DNA of 64,000 nt from Verrucomicrobiaceae bacterium (GTDB lineage Bacteria; Verrucomicrobiota; Verrucomicrobiia; Verrucomicrobiales; Akkermansiaceae): the NCBI GenBank assembly GCA_027486655.1, contig JAIXOR010000013.1, positions 31,838 through 95,837 on the forward strand, in the 5' to 3' direction. Numbering within the stretch: position 1 is the stretch's first letter; every line of letters begins with the position of its first letter. Of the stretch, positions 45,836 to 56,655 are shown in pieces. A program made the position numbers and the translations under genes. The notes under the pieces were generated by a model. That model had not been told where the DNA came from. It did no database searches and was given only the letters and a program-made list of their open reading frames with translations.

Positions 45836-48800
45836 ATGATTTCCCTAACAGCGATGAAAAACCACTCCCTGCCCAAGCTCCTGAAGGGTCTCGCCGCAGC
45901 GCTTGTTCTCGCCGCTTCGACCGGAGCCGCCAGTGCCGCCGCGCCGGAGATCGCAGTGGAACAACCGGCCAGCACGAACGTCGCGGATGGCGGATCGGTT
46001 TCCTTCGGATCGGTCAACGTGGGCTCTAACACCTCGCTGACCTTCACCATCAAAAATACCGGCGATGCCGACCTCACCGGAATCGCCATTACCAAGAGTG
46101 GCACCCACAGCGCCGATTTCGAAGTCACTTCCAGCCCCACCGCCACGGTTGCCGGTGCCGCCAGCACGACCTTCACGGTGAAGTTCACCCCGTCCGTGCG
46201 TGGCACTCACAACGCTTCCATTCAAATCGCCAACAACGATTCGGACGAGAACCCGTTCAACATCAGCCTCAGCGGAACCGGCCAGGCCCCGGAGATCGCC
46301 GTGGAGCAACCCGCCGGCACGAATGTCGATAGCGGCAACAGTGTCGCCTTCGGAACCGTGGACCTCGCATCATCCACGTTGAGCGTCAGCAAGACCTTCA
46401 CGATCAAGAACACCGGAGCGGCTCCGCTCACCGGGCTCGCCATCACCAAAAGCGGCACCAACTCCGCGGACTTCACCATCACCGGTCCTTCATCCACGAC
46501 CGTCGCTGCCAACGCCAGCACGACGTTCACCGTGGTCTTCACGCCGACCGCGACCGGTTCGAAAACCGCCGCCATCCAGATCGCGAACAACGATCCGGAC
46601 GGGTCGGAGTCTCCTTATGTCATCAACCTGACCGGTTCCGCCGCCACACCCCAGATCGCCGTCGAGCAACCGGCCGGGACAAGTGTGGCTCACAATGGCA
46701 CCGTTGCCTTCGGATCCACGGCGATCGGCTATGCCACCGATCTCACCTTTACGGTCAAAAACGACGGTGGCTCGGCACTCTCGCTCACCTCGTTCACCAT
46801 CGGTGGAACCGACCGCCGCCTTTTCAGCATTGTCGGCACCCCGCCATCCACCGTGCCTGGAAACTCCAGCGTGGTGTTCACCGTCCGCTTTGGTCCCTCG
46901 CAAATCGGAAACTTCACTGCAAACCTCAGCATTGGCAACAACGCCGGCACCAATCCCTACGTCATCAACCTCACGGGAACCGGAGCCTCCAACACCAGTC
47001 TGGAGGATGCATTCGGATACCGCTGCACGGAAATCGCGGGCGGCAATATCCTGCCGTTTCTTGTTTCCACGGATGCTGGCGTGCTCACGGAAGGTAGCCT
47101 GACCGGCATCGACAAGGCCGTGCCGCTCGATATCGGCTTCGAGTTTTACTTCTACGAGAAGGCCTACACCCGCTGCTCGATCTCCACCACGGGTCTGGTG
47201 ACCTTCGGGGGCTCCTCCGTGGATTACACTCCGGACGGGATTCCGAATGCGGCCGAGCCCAACGAATTCATCGCCCCTTTGTGGACCGACCTTCAGGTCA
47301 CACCCACCAGCAAGATTCTTTACAAAACCGTGGGCACCGCGCCGGACCGGATCTTCGTGGTCAAGTATGAGAATGTGAAACTCTATCACAATGGTGCGGC
47401 GGCCACCGACAAGCGGGTCACCTTCCAGGTGCAGTTGTATGAAACATCGAACTCCATTCAGATCCGCTATCAGGACGAGAACCCGTCGATCGCCTGCCCG
47501 CCGCAGCAACTGACCATTGGCATCGAAAGCCGCAACTACAGTTCATCTCCCCAACCCGGTGTCGGCGCCGTCGGCATTCAATACCGCAACGGACTTTTCG
47601 ACAATGCGGCGAACCGACCCTTCTCCTCAGGCACCACCGCCGCCGCCAGCAACAAGAGCATTCTTTTCACCCGCCCCGTCGTCATCACGATGGAGAGCAA
47701 ATACGCCAAGCCGACTCCCACCCCGTCCGATCCGAACCTCACGACGCTCACCGACGTCGGCACCCTCGCGCTCGGACTCAACCCGGCGATCGGCACCATC
47801 TACAAGACCGCGGTGGGCACCGTGAAACGCTTCGAAGCCCCCGAGGTCATCTACCTCGACAAGGACTTCAACACGCTTCCCGCCGCCGGTGAGATTACCG
47901 ACGCCAATCCGGCATGGTATCGTCTTGTCAACGACGGCTACGCCATCGACGGCCAGGTTGTCCAGGGCACGCACGCGTTCTTCACCACCACGCTCACCCG
48001 CGACGTCACCGTGGTCTGGAGATGGCGCTTGGAGTATGCCGCCATCATCGAGTCCGGCAAGCCGGACGGCGGATCGGTCAACGCGGGTGGACGCCAGTGG
48101 TTCCGCCCCGGAGAACAATTCACGGCCGTCATCGACAGCCCGCTGGATGGACTTTCGGATGCCGCCGGCATGCGACTCATCGTGCAGGCCTATTCGTTGT
48201 TTGACCGCTTCGGAACCCAGATGGGCACGGAGACACGGGTCACCGCCGGAGCCTATGTCTCGTCCAATCCCCTCAGCATGACCGCCCCCGTCCGCCTCCG
48301 CTGGCGCTGGGCCGGACAAGTGCGCTACCGCTTCGATGCAAAGAGCAGCGGACTCGCCTCCAATCTGCTCAACAACCAATCGTTCATCCGGACTTACAAG
48401 GCGGACGGCACAACCGTGGATCAAACCTACTACGGCGTCGGTGCGGACATGCCCGTCTGGATCAACGTGGGCACCAAAATCGATGTGGGGGCCTTCTATC
48501 GGACATCGGACCGCCGCCTCACCATGGCGGATTTCCCGGCACCTCCGGGCGGTGATCTCGCGCCCATCGGACGGTCTGTCGGATTGCTCAGGGATGACAC
48601 ATCCGTCAATCCGGCCCGCGTCGCCCGCATGTATACGGTGCAGGTCGTGAGGGTCCCCACGGACATCCACTGGCTCTATGATCCCACGGTGTTCCGTGCG
48701 GAAGTGCCGCTGGGCAAGAGCTTCGATCCCAAAGACCCGGATATCCAGTTGATCCCGCCGCTCGCCACTGGGGGTAATCTCCGGGTGACCGGAGCGGGAC

Positions 48801-51800
48801 CCGGCACCACCATCGATACCAAGATCGGCGCACCGGATGGCAGCACTTTGAATGGCCTGCCGCTCCGCTGGGATCCCCTGGTTCAGGAAATCTTCCCCGT
48901 GCAACCGGGGAGCTATCGAGTGCCGTGGCCGGATTCGAGCGGCTCGGGAGAAACCTATACCATCGAGATCGTCAGCACCTTCCCGGGGGACTCGGCCGCT
49001 TTGACCTTTGCCCGCGAGAATGCCGATGGCAGCAGGCAGTCGCCTCCGGGATACACGTTGAGCACCCCGGCGCTCGCAACGGTCACCAGCGATTTCCCCG
49101 CCGCCCCACGCGCGCATTACCGCCATATCTATGATCCCATCCCCGGTCGCCGTCCGCCCACCAAGCTGGACATCAGTGCCACGGACGAATGGGCGTTCCA
49201 GGATCTTCCCTTCGCGGAGAAGGACATCGGCGCGCTGGCCAGCAAGACGGAATCCGGTGTGCCCTTCAATACCAGCGGCACCGGACGCAGTGTCGTCCTC
49301 TACAGCCTGCGCCCCAATCCTGATGAAATCGCCGATGGCAATCTAACGAAAGAACGGCTCGTGGTGCGGGTGGTGAACTCGACTCCCGTCACCGTGATCT
49401 CCAGAAACGATCCGCAGCTTGTGCTCGGCCGCCATTCGCTCCAACTCGGCACCGCCTCCGCTGCGGATGGAGCCTACGGCGTGGTGCAGACCGGCGCAGC
49501 CCCCCAAACCTCGACCATCGATCCCGGTAACCGGTTCGTCGTGGACTTCTGGCTCAACGCGAAAGGGCTCACCGGTTCCCCGCCGGTTTCCCTCTCCAAC
49601 TGCGTCACCATCAGTGGCTCCAAACTCGTGACGTGTGCGAGCACCGCTTCAGTCGTCCCAGGAATGGGCATTCGTGGAACCAACATCCCCGCAGGAACGA
49701 CCATCGCTTCGGTCACCAGCGCCACCACCCTTCAACTTAGCACCCCGGCCACCGCGAATGGTACGGGCATCACGCTGACGGGAACCAACAAACCGGTCAC
49801 CGTCTTCAGCACCGGCGGTGGCGGGCTCAAGGTCACTCTGGATCCCGAGGCGTCCAATGCCATCGCCACCTATCGTGGCGTCCAGGTCACCCAACCGCTG
49901 TCGAAAGCGGGTGTCTCCTGGAGGCATTATGCCATCCACGTGTTCACCTACACGTTCTTCGGTGTCGAAGTGGCGGTTGTGGACTTCTATCTGGATGGCA
50001 AACGCGAGGAAAAAGGCTTCGTGACCAGTTGGTTCCCGGGTTCCGCCCAATCTGCGGTGGGCTCCGGAATTTCCGCTGGCTCGCTGCGCTTCGGCCTTGA
50101 TGCCAACGCGTCCAACGGTCTGCTGCTGGACAACTTCCGCGTCTTTGCCCTCGGTTCCGATCCGCTCGGCTATCTCAGCCCGGGTGAAATCCGCAGGCTC
50201 CGGGCCACGCGGAACATGACCCCCGTCGGCAGCCAACTGCGGTCCGTGGCCCCCGCGCTGTCCTTCGACTTTGAACCAGCGCCCTCGGGTGGACTCTTTG
50301 CCAACCAGGGAGCCCTGCCCAGCCTTGCGATCGGCTCGGTCTCCGGTGCCAGCCCCTTCGCCGGCAAATGGGCCGATACGGACATTCAGGAAGTCGCCAT
50401 GCGCATGGAGAGCACCCTGGACAACGCGGCCTTCGGCGGCACCGGCTACGTTCTCAATGCGGTTTCGAACTACAACGTGAACCTCTACAATCGTGGAGCC
50501 CAGATCGGCGCATGGGGCCCGATCTTCCCCGTCAATCACAACCAGCTGTTCTCCGAAGCATCCAAACGCCTCGAAGTGGCCTACTATGAAAATCCCTATC
50601 TCACGGAACGTGCGGAGAACCCGAACGTCGCCTGGCCCTACGTGGCGACGGAATTCAGGGATGTGGTTTTCCCGGCCTCCGGCCCCCACAAGGACAAGGC
50701 CATCTACATCGCCAGCCGTGTCGGCTCGGAAGGGGTCGACCGCAGGGGCTATGCCCAACAGGTCTTCGACTCCGCCACCTACGCGGATCTCCAGATCTAC
50801 CATCAGGCGAACTCCGCCCTCGCGGGTTACAATCCGAACGAGGAACACGCGCTGGTGGCTCCGGGCGGACGGACCGCCCTCAAGGTCAGGAATCAAGGCG
50901 AAAACGTGCCTAACAGCCCGCCGCTCGCCGCATTTGCCCTGCAGAACGACGTCAATACGATGGCACCCGGCTACACCTCAGATCCATGGGTGCTCGTGCA
51001 GGTGAACAACCTTGCCACCGGTGAGCCGGAAATGGCGGCCTATCAGGTTTTCAAGACGCGCACCGGTGCCACCGCCTTCCCTCGGCCGAGCACCTCGGTG
51101 GTCAATGCGGCCGGATCCGGACTTTCCTATGAAGCCGCAACGAATCCGGAGGACGGCTTCCTGGTCATCGATCCAACGAAGGCCATCGACTTCAGTTATC
51201 AATTCGAATATCCGGTGTTCGCGGGAGATCTCCTGATTCCCCCGTATCCGCTCAACCTCGTCATCGGAAATGTCAAGATGCAGGATGCCCGCGGCAACAG
51301 CCTGCAGGTCAACGGTGTGAATCAACGCACGCTCTGGCGCGATGTGAACCGCAATGCCTGGGTTGTTTCCGGAAACGGACGCTTCTTCCACCAGTTCTTC
51401 TATCCATTCCGTGGGGACTTCTATCTCCCCGGTGCGCAGGCAGGAACGCCGGTGGCATGGCTGCCGGACAATGGACGGAGTTTCACCGGCACCGGTACGA
51501 GCCTTTTCCCCGTGAAGGTCCTCTACAACACCTTCTGGCGCACGGACTATCCCAAGCTCAAACGCGGTGAAACCCTCACCTATCAGGGCGGTGAATACTT
51601 CAATGAGAATCCGGGTTCAAAAGGCCTGCCCGCCCTGGTCGCCATGGCCGCATCCGAGATCGTCTATGACAGCGCTACGCCCAGCATGGCCTATGGCACG
51701 CCAGCCGCGAACATCCATGACCCATCCAACGCCTCAGCCCGCATCATGCGTCCGTTGGACCGCCGCGAAAATCCGTTCAGCGTGGCCCAGATGGGCACGG

Positions 51801-54800
51801 CCGGATTCACTCCGGCGGCCAGCACCAAAATCTTCATCGTTGCGGAGCGCTGGTATTTCAAGGAACTGCCGGGTTCACTTCAGAAGCGGTTCTACTTCGA
51901 TTCCCTGGCAGGAAAACTCGTTTTCCGCGGCCGCCTCAACGAGAAGGAAAGTGGTGACTCGAACCTCACCTCCGGCCCGGATCCACTCAACATCCTCGAG
52001 CCGAATGTCCTCACTCGCGACGAATACAACCGCATCCGCGCCCTCTCTGCGGATCCGGCATGGATCGCTGCGGTGGACCGGATCTACCTGATTTCCCAGA
52101 ATCCCCATGAGGTCACGGGTGGAAATGCCGATGCAAGCCTCGCAGCGAAGAACCTCCAGGGACTTAGGAACAAGCCTGCCGATCATCCGGAGGAACTTTC
52201 GAAGTTCTGGGTGAGAAATGGTTCCACATACACGGAGACCACCTCGCCTTCGCCTTCGATGGTGCCGCTCGACAGCTTCGGTGTGGGGGGCGCCTTCGTG
52301 CCCAATCCGAGTTTGCTGACACGTGCGCCGAATGGATCGCTCTACGTCACCATCGCGGAAAACAACCGCACCGAACTCTCCGGTGCGCCCGTCAGCCTGC
52401 ACATCATCGAGATCGTTCCGGATCGCTACCGCGGTGCCATCAAGGTGATCGAAGGCTCCGACGCCTTCAGCGAAAAGGTCACCCTCCAGCACAATGGAGA
52501 TTTCGGCGCCAATACCGCGGATCTTTACTACGAATGGTGGATCCGCGACGCGGGACCGCTTGATGTGGTCGCCGCCGAAGTCCTCCCGAACGGTACACTC
52601 AAGCAGACCGACGCCTCCGGAAGGACGCTGTGGCAGGAATACATCCCAAGTGATCGCGCCCTGCTTGCCGACAACAACGCGAAACACCTCGGCCTCCACA
52701 CCATCGTCTTCGAAGGTCGGCCCGATGTGGTCCTTGCCGACAAGCTTGTGCTCATGCGCTACCGCCACAAGGACGAGGCAAACTGGAAACTCGTGCCCTT
52801 CGAGGTCGCCAATGCATCCGCCGCATGGAAGCCGGGCAACATTCCCGTGGTGTCGCCCGCTCCGTTCCAATGGGCCGGTGCCGCCAATTCGCCACAGCTT
52901 CAGGCAGACGGAAGCAAGCGCTACATCCCGCAACTCGTGATGGGATGGGTCAAGCGCGTGCTCGATCGCATCAACCCTTACGAAGCCCGTTTCACCGACT
53001 TCTTCAGCAATGAAAGCCCTGCCACCTACAGCAGCCAGATCCAGATCGCGGGTGGTCCTTATGCCGGGAAGGTCGCACTCAATCCGGACAAGAACGTGAT
53101 TGAAAACACCGGGCTCATCGAGCTTTACCGGACCGTCCTCGAGCGGGCGCGCGAACTCTCGATCGACAACTCCAGCAATGGAAACGCGAGCGACGGCATC
53201 AACCAGGCCTTGCTCCTCGCCGCCACGCGCCTTTCGACCCTCTATGAGTTGTTAGGAAACGAGGCTTACAGCGACGCACAGGACTCCACCATCAATGCCG
53301 GAGACGATTCCTCGCTGGCCCAGGTGGCCTCGTTCACCCACGCATTCCAAAACATGGAGGCGGATCTCCAGCACGAGGAACTCGCCCTGCTTCGTGGCAC
53401 GGACTTCCTCAAGAGCTACCCGGTTTACAACCGCATGTTCTGGAACTACGCCAAGGGATTCGGTGAGGCGGCTTACAACGTCAATTACAACATCTACGAC
53501 GCCAACCAGGACGGCTTCATCAACGAGGACGACGCACGCAAGCTCTTCCCGCAAGGCCATGGCGATGCATGGGGACACTTTGTCTCTGCAATCGACATGC
53601 ACTACGTGCTGCTCCAGCACCCGGGATTCACCTGGCGCACCCGTTCCGAGCTCTACTCACTCATGCAGAATGTCCTTGAGGTGGATTACCTCGATGAAAA
53701 GACCTTCGCCCGCCTCGCGGCCGGACGCGCGCGCGCCGGGCGCGACATCGTCCGCAATACCTACCGCCTGAACTACACCCAGAATCCCGACGGCCAGTGG
53801 CAGGGCTACACCGATGGTGCCGATCCCGCCAGAGCCTGGGGTGTTTCCGAGTGGGCCCACCGAGCGGGCCAGGCCAGTCACTTCGACTGGGCCGTCGCCA
53901 ATGCACTGCTTCCCGCCGAGGCCTCCGCCGCCACGCCCGTGAACAACCCTGAGAACCTCGATCGCATCGAACGCTCGGGATCCGTGGATGAAATCGGCGC
54001 GATCGCCGGTGGCCTTCATGAGATCCAGGTGGCCATGGACGAAGCCAATGGCGGCGTGAACCCGCTTGGATTCGACTCGGATGCCCTCACCTTTGATATC
54101 GAACTCGGATTCTACAACAACACCGCGGCAAATGACCGCCGCAGCCACTTCGAGCAGGTCTACGAGCGGGCGGTGAGTGCGGCTTCCAACGCACTAACCA
54201 CCCTCGACATGGCCACCCAGTCGCAGAACAAGCTGCGTTCGCTGGCCGACGATACCGAGGGACTCATCCAGGAGGCCATGGCCCAGGACCTTGATTTCCG
54301 CAACCGGCTCATCGAGATCTTCGGCCGCCCCTACGACGGCACCATCGGCGTAGGCAAGGCCTACCCAGAAGGTTATCTCGGACCGGACACACTCCTGTTC
54401 TCCTATCTGGACAAAACCCGCATTGACCAGATTGTTCCGCCGAAAACCGCTCCCACGGGCAGCTCCGGGATCGTCACCTTCGATGTTCCCGTGGGCAAGG
54501 CGATCGGGATCATGAACAACCCGGCGATGACCAGCCTTTACTCCAGCATCTGGGGCGGTTCGTCCAATGCCCGGCTCAAGTCCACCTTCGAGTCGCTGAT
54601 CGGAAACAACAACTATCTGTTCGAGCCGCTGGATCCGGATGGCTCCGGACCGCTCACGGCTCCCACGTTCACGGCCCCGTACAACACGGCTTCACGGTAT
54701 GCGTTCCAGGCCCCCTCCACATGGGGTGCCCGCACCAGCTACGGACGGGTGCAGACATCCCTTCAGAGCATGCTCTCCGCGGAGATCGAGTTGGATACCG

Positions 54801-56617
54801 CCATCGCCACCTACATCGCCTATCTCCGTGAACTGGAAAACAAGCTGCAGAGGATCGACAGCCAGTTGGCTCTGTTCGGCCTTAAAAACCAGAACCACGA
54901 GAGAATCGCGAAGATCCGCCGTGATCTGAACATCGAGGTGATCACGCTCAATACGGTGTTCTCCATCATTTCCGGTGTCACAGGCACCATCACCACCACG
55001 GCGGAAGGCCTCGAAAAAGCGCTTCCCACCACCAACGGCTTCTCCAACGACTTCACCTCCATCGGCCGGGGTATCGCGCGCAGCGTGTTCGGTGTGGCGG
55101 CCGCCGTCGGTGAGGCAGCCAATATTCTCAAGGAGATGAACGAGTCCATTGCCACTGCCGTGGCCGAGGCTGATGAGTTCGAGGTCGATCTCAACAACGA
55201 TCAGATCGACCAGGTCGCGGAGCTTGAAGGCATGATCGAGGAGATCCAGAGCATGGCCGCCAATGAGCAGCCCCAGCGCGATGCGATCGGCACCGCCCTG
55301 CTCAACCTCGAATCCTTCCGCCAGGAGTATGTGACGGCACAAGCGGAAGGCTTCCGCCTCCTGCGTGAGCGCGAGGCTTACAACAAGATCCTCGCGGCCA
55401 AGGTGCAGAAGAACCGCTATCAGGACATGATCTTCCGCCTCTCGCGCAATGAGGTGATGGGCAAGTATCAAAGCGCCTTCAATGCCGCTTCCCAATACGC
55501 ATGGCTCGCCGCACGCGCTTACGATTACGAAACCAGCCTCGATCCCGGACATCCCGCCGCCGCAGGTTCGCTGCTCGACAGGATCGTCAAGGAACGGCAA
55601 TTGGGTTCGTGGGTCGATGGAGCTCCCCAGATCGGGCACGGCGGACTCGCCGAGATCCTCGCCCAGCTCAAAGGAAACTTCAACACGCTCAAGGGACAAC
55701 TCGGCATCAGCAACCCGCAGGATACCACCGAGAAAATCTCCCTGCGTGAGGAATTGTTCCGCATTCACAAGCTGGATCCCGAGCTCTCGGAAGCCGCGGA
55801 ATTCAAGCAGACCGTCACCGCGCTCAATATCCCCGAATCCCAGCTCAGCATCGCCCAGCGCCAGCTTCTCGCGGTTCTGGATGACCCCGCCAACCAGGAT
55901 GCAATCGCCCAGGCACCTGCAAGCGACGATCGCTGGAAGGACGTTCTCAAAGCGAGAATTGTTCCGGATCTCAACCGGATGCCCGAGTTTGTTAGGAACT
56001 GCCGCCCCTTCGCACAGGGTGTGCAGCCTGGCCTGGTGATCCGGTTCGCCACCACCATCGAGCCCGGCAAGAACCTGTTCGGCCAGCCGCTCGTGGCAGG
56101 GGACCATCAATACAGCACGGCCAACTTCGCCACGAAAGTCCAGTCGCTCGGTGTCTGGTTGGACAACTACAATGCCGCCGGACTTTCAATCTCGCCGCGC
56201 GCCTATCTGGTTCCGCTCGGTGAGGATTTTCTCCGCACCTCCACATCCACGCAGCCCATTGTCCGCAGCTGGAGCGTGGTCGAGCAGCGCATCCCGGCTC
56301 CCTTCCTGATCAATCCGAACAGCATCAGCTCGCCCGGTTACATACCCACGATGGATGGCATGGATGGCTCCTTCGGCGACCTTCGCCGCTTCGGAGACTT
56401 CAGAATCTATCATGACAACGGGGATTCGGAGGCCGACGACAGCGAACTCGTCATGGACTCCAGGTTGGCAGGCCGCTCGGTTTGGAATTCGCAGTGGATG
56501 CTCGTCATTCCCGGCAGCGGACTCGGTGTCGATCCGGATGCCAGTTTGCGGAAACTCGCGGACCACGTCACCGACATCAAACTCTACTTCCTGACCTCGT
56601 CCCATCAAGGCCAGTAA
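45836..56617 (+). CDS. Giant exported protein (3593 aa), C-terminus resembling Tc toxin A subunits
   Basis: Signal peptide LLKGLAAALVLAASTGAASA. Three ASH/'choice-of-anchor D' domains follow (45950-46990; VSFGSVNVGSNTSLTFTIKN, ANNDSDENPFNISLSGTG). Next is a nidogen-like domain (47010-47680; CSISTTGLVTFGG...FIAPLWTDL), then a long beta-rich region with a concanavalin-like domain (about 49420-50160). Near 53490 an EF-hand/dockerin loop (DANQDGFINEDDA) lies in a helical region. The last third (54100-56614) is mostly helical: long coiled segments (YIAYLRELENKLQRIDSQL), a Gly/Ala/Ile stretch (IARSVFGVAAAVGEAANIL), AWLAARAYDYE, and a beta end (WNSQWMLVIPGSG, VTDIKLYF). Order and motifs recall the channel and C-terminus of TcdA-type subunits, but this is pattern recognition only. 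GAAG lies seven bases before ATG 45836. Confidence 0.85.
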   Translation: MISLTAMKNHSLPKLLKGLAAALVLAASTGAASAAAPEIAVEQPASTNVADGGSVSFGSVNVGSNTSLTFTIKNTGDADLTGIAITKSGTHSADFEVTSSPTATVAGAASTTFTVKFTPSVRGTHNASIQIANNDSDENPFNISLSGTGQAPEIAVEQPAGTNVDSGNSVAFGTVDLASSTLSVSKTFTIKNTGAAPLTGLAITKSGTNSADFTITGPSSTTVAANASTTFTVVFTPTATGSKTAAIQIANNDPDGSESPYVINLTGSAATPQIAVEQPAGTSVAHNGTVAFGSTAIGYATDLTFTVKNDGGSALSLTSFTIGGTDRRLFSIVGTPPSTVPGNSSVVFTVRFGPSQIGNFTANLSIGNNAGTNPYVINLTGTGASNTSLEDAFGYRCTEIAGGNILPFLVSTDAGVLTEGSLTGIDKAVPLDIGFEFYFYEKAYTRCSISTTGLVTFGGSSVDYTPDGIPNAAEPNEFIAPLWTDLQVTPTSKILYKTVGTAPDRIFVVKYENVKLYHNGAAATDKRVTFQVQLYETSNSIQIRYQDENPSIACPPQQLTIGIESRNYSSSPQPGVGAVGIQYRNGLFDNAANRPFSSGTTAAASNKSILFTRPVVITMESKYAKPTPTPSDPNLTTLTDVGTLALGLNPAIGTIYKTAVGTVKRFEAPEVIYLDKDFNTLPAAGEITDANPAWYRLVNDGYAIDGQVVQGTHAFFTTTLTRDVTVVWRWRLEYAAIIESGKPDGGSVNAGGRQWFRPGEQFTAVIDSPLDGLSDAAGMRLIVQAYSLFDRFGTQMGTETRVTAGAYVSSNPLSMTAPVRLRWRWAGQVRYRFDAKSSGLASNLLNNQSFIRTYKADGTTVDQTYYGVGADMPVWINVGTKIDVGAFYRTSDRRLTMADFPAPPGGDLAPIGRSVGLLRDDTSVNPARVARMYTVQVVRVPTDIHWLYDPTVFRAEVPLGKSFDPKDPDIQLIPPLATGGNLRVTGAGPGTTIDTKIGAPDGSTLNGLPLRWDPLVQEIFPVQPGSYRVPWPDSSGSGETYTIEIVSTFPGDSAALTFARENADGSRQSPPGYTLSTPALATVTSDFPAAPRAHYRHIYDPIPGRRPPTKLDISATDEWAFQDLPFAEKDIGALASKTESGVPFNTSGTGRSVVLYSLRPNPDEIADGNLTKERLVVRVVNSTPVTVISRNDPQLVLGRHSLQLGTASAADGAYGVVQTGAAPQTSTIDPGNRFVVDFWLNAKGLTGSPPVSLSNCVTISGSKLVTCASTASVVPGMGIRGTNIPAGTTIASVTSATTLQLSTPATANGTGITLTGTNKPVTVFSTGGGGLKVTLDPEASNAIATYRGVQVTQPLSKAGVSWRHYAIHVFTYTFFGVEVAVVDFYLDGKREEKGFVTSWFPGSAQSAVGSGISAGSLRFGLDANASNGLLLDNFRVFALGSDPLGYLSPGEIRRLRATRNMTPVGSQLRSVAPALSFDFEPAPSGGLFANQGALPSLAIGSVSGASPFAGKWADTDIQEVAMRMESTLDNAAFGGTGYVLNAVSNYNVNLYNRGAQIGAWGPIFPVNHNQLFSEASKRLEVAYYENPYLTERAENPNVAWPYVATEFRDVVFPASGPHKDKAIYIASRVGSEGVDRRGYAQQVFDSATYADLQIYHQANSALAGYNPNEEHALVAPGGRTALKVRNQGENVPNSPPLAAFALQNDVNTMAPGYTSDPWVLVQVNNLATGEPEMAAYQVFKTRTGATAFPRPSTSVVNAAGSGLSYEAATNPEDGFLVIDPTKAIDFSYQFEYPVFAGDLLIPPYPLNLVIGNVKMQDARGNSLQVNGVNQRTLWRDVNRNAWVVSGNGRFFHQFFYPFRGDFYLPGAQAGTPVAWLPDNGRSFTGTGTSLFPVKVLYNTFWRTDYPKLKRGETLTYQGGEYFNENPGSKGLPALVAMAASEIVYDSATPSMAYGTPAANIHDPSNASARIMRPLDRRENPFSVAQMGTAGFTPAASTKIFIVAERWYFKELPGSLQKRFYFDSLAGKLVFRGRLNEKESGDSNLTSGPDPLNILEPNVLTRDEYNRIRALSADPAWIAAVDRIYLISQNPHEVTGGNADASLAAKNLQGLRNKPADHPEELSKFWVRNGSTYTETTSPSPSMVPLDSFGVGGAFVPNPSLLTRAPNGSLYVTIAENNRTELSGAPVSLHIIEIVPDRYRGAIKVIEGSDAFSEKVTLQHNGDFGANTADLYYEWWIRDAGPLDVVAAEVLPNGTLKQTDASGRTLWQEYIPSDRALLADNNAKHLGLHTIVFEGRPDVVLADKLVLMRYRHKDEANWKLVPFEVANASAAWKPGNIPVVSPAPFQWAGAANSPQLQADGSKRYIPQLVMGWVKRVLDRINPYEARFTDFFSNESPATYSSQIQIAGGPYAGKVALNPDKNVIENTGLIELYRTVLERARELSIDNSSNGNASDGINQALLLAATRLSTLYELLGNEAYSDAQDSTINAGDDSSLAQVASFTHAFQNMEADLQHEELALLRGTDFLKSYPVYNRMFWNYAKGFGEAAYNVNYNIYDANQDGFINEDDARKLFPQGHGDAWGHFVSAIDMHYVLLQHPGFTWRTRSELYSLMQNVLEVDYLDEKTFARLAAGRARAGRDIVRNTYRLNYTQNPDGQWQGYTDGADPARAWGVSEWAHRAGQASHFDWAVANALLPAEASAATPVNNPENLDRIERSGSVDEIGAIAGGLHEIQVAMDEANGGVNPLGFDSDALTFDIELGFYNNTAANDRRSHFEQVYERAVSAASNALTTLDMATQSQNKLRSLADDTEGLIQEAMAQDLDFRNRLIEIFGRPYDGTIGVGKAYPEGYLGPDTLLFSYLDKTRIDQIVPPKTAPTGSSGIVTFDVPVGKAIGIMNNPAMTSLYSSIWGGSSNARLKSTFESLIGNNNYLFEPLDPDGSGPLTAPTFTAPYNTASRYAFQAPSTWGARTSYGRVQTSLQSMLSAEIELDTAIATYIAYLRELENKLQRIDSQLALFGLKNQNHERIAKIRRDLNIEVITLNTVFSIISGVTGTITTTAEGLEKALPTTNGFSNDFTSIGRGIARSVFGVAAAVGEAANILKEMNESIATAVAEADEFEVDLNNDQIDQVAELEGMIEEIQSMAANEQPQRDAIGTALLNLESFRQEYVTAQAEGFRLLREREAYNKILAAKVQKNRYQDMIFRLSRNEVMGKYQSAFNAASQYAWLAARAYDYETSLDPGHPAAAGSLLDRIVKERQLGSWVDGAPQIGHGGLAEILAQLKGNFNTLKGQLGISNPQDTTEKISLREELFRIHKLDPELSEAAEFKQTVTALNIPESQLSIAQRQLLAVLDDPANQDAIAQAPASDDRWKDVLKARIVPDLNRMPEFVRNCRPFAQGVQPGLVIRFATTIEPGKNLFGQPLVAGDHQYSTANFATKVQSLGVWLDNYNAAGLSISPRAYLVPLGEDFLRTSTSTQPIVRSWSVVEQRIPAPFLINPNSISSPGYIPTMDGMDGSFGDLRRFGDFRIYHDNGDSEADDSELVMDSRLAGRSVWNSQWMLVIPGSGLGVDPDASLRKLADHVTDIKLYFLTSSHQGQ

Positions 56618-56655
56618 ACTCACCCGTGCGCAACCTCACCCATCCATCTTCCACG

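Noticed and set aside
56482..56655. Earlier start of the RTX protein inside the 3593-residue gene
   Set aside because: The extension overlaps the upstream gene in another frame and hides a perfect signal peptide that begins at 56656.
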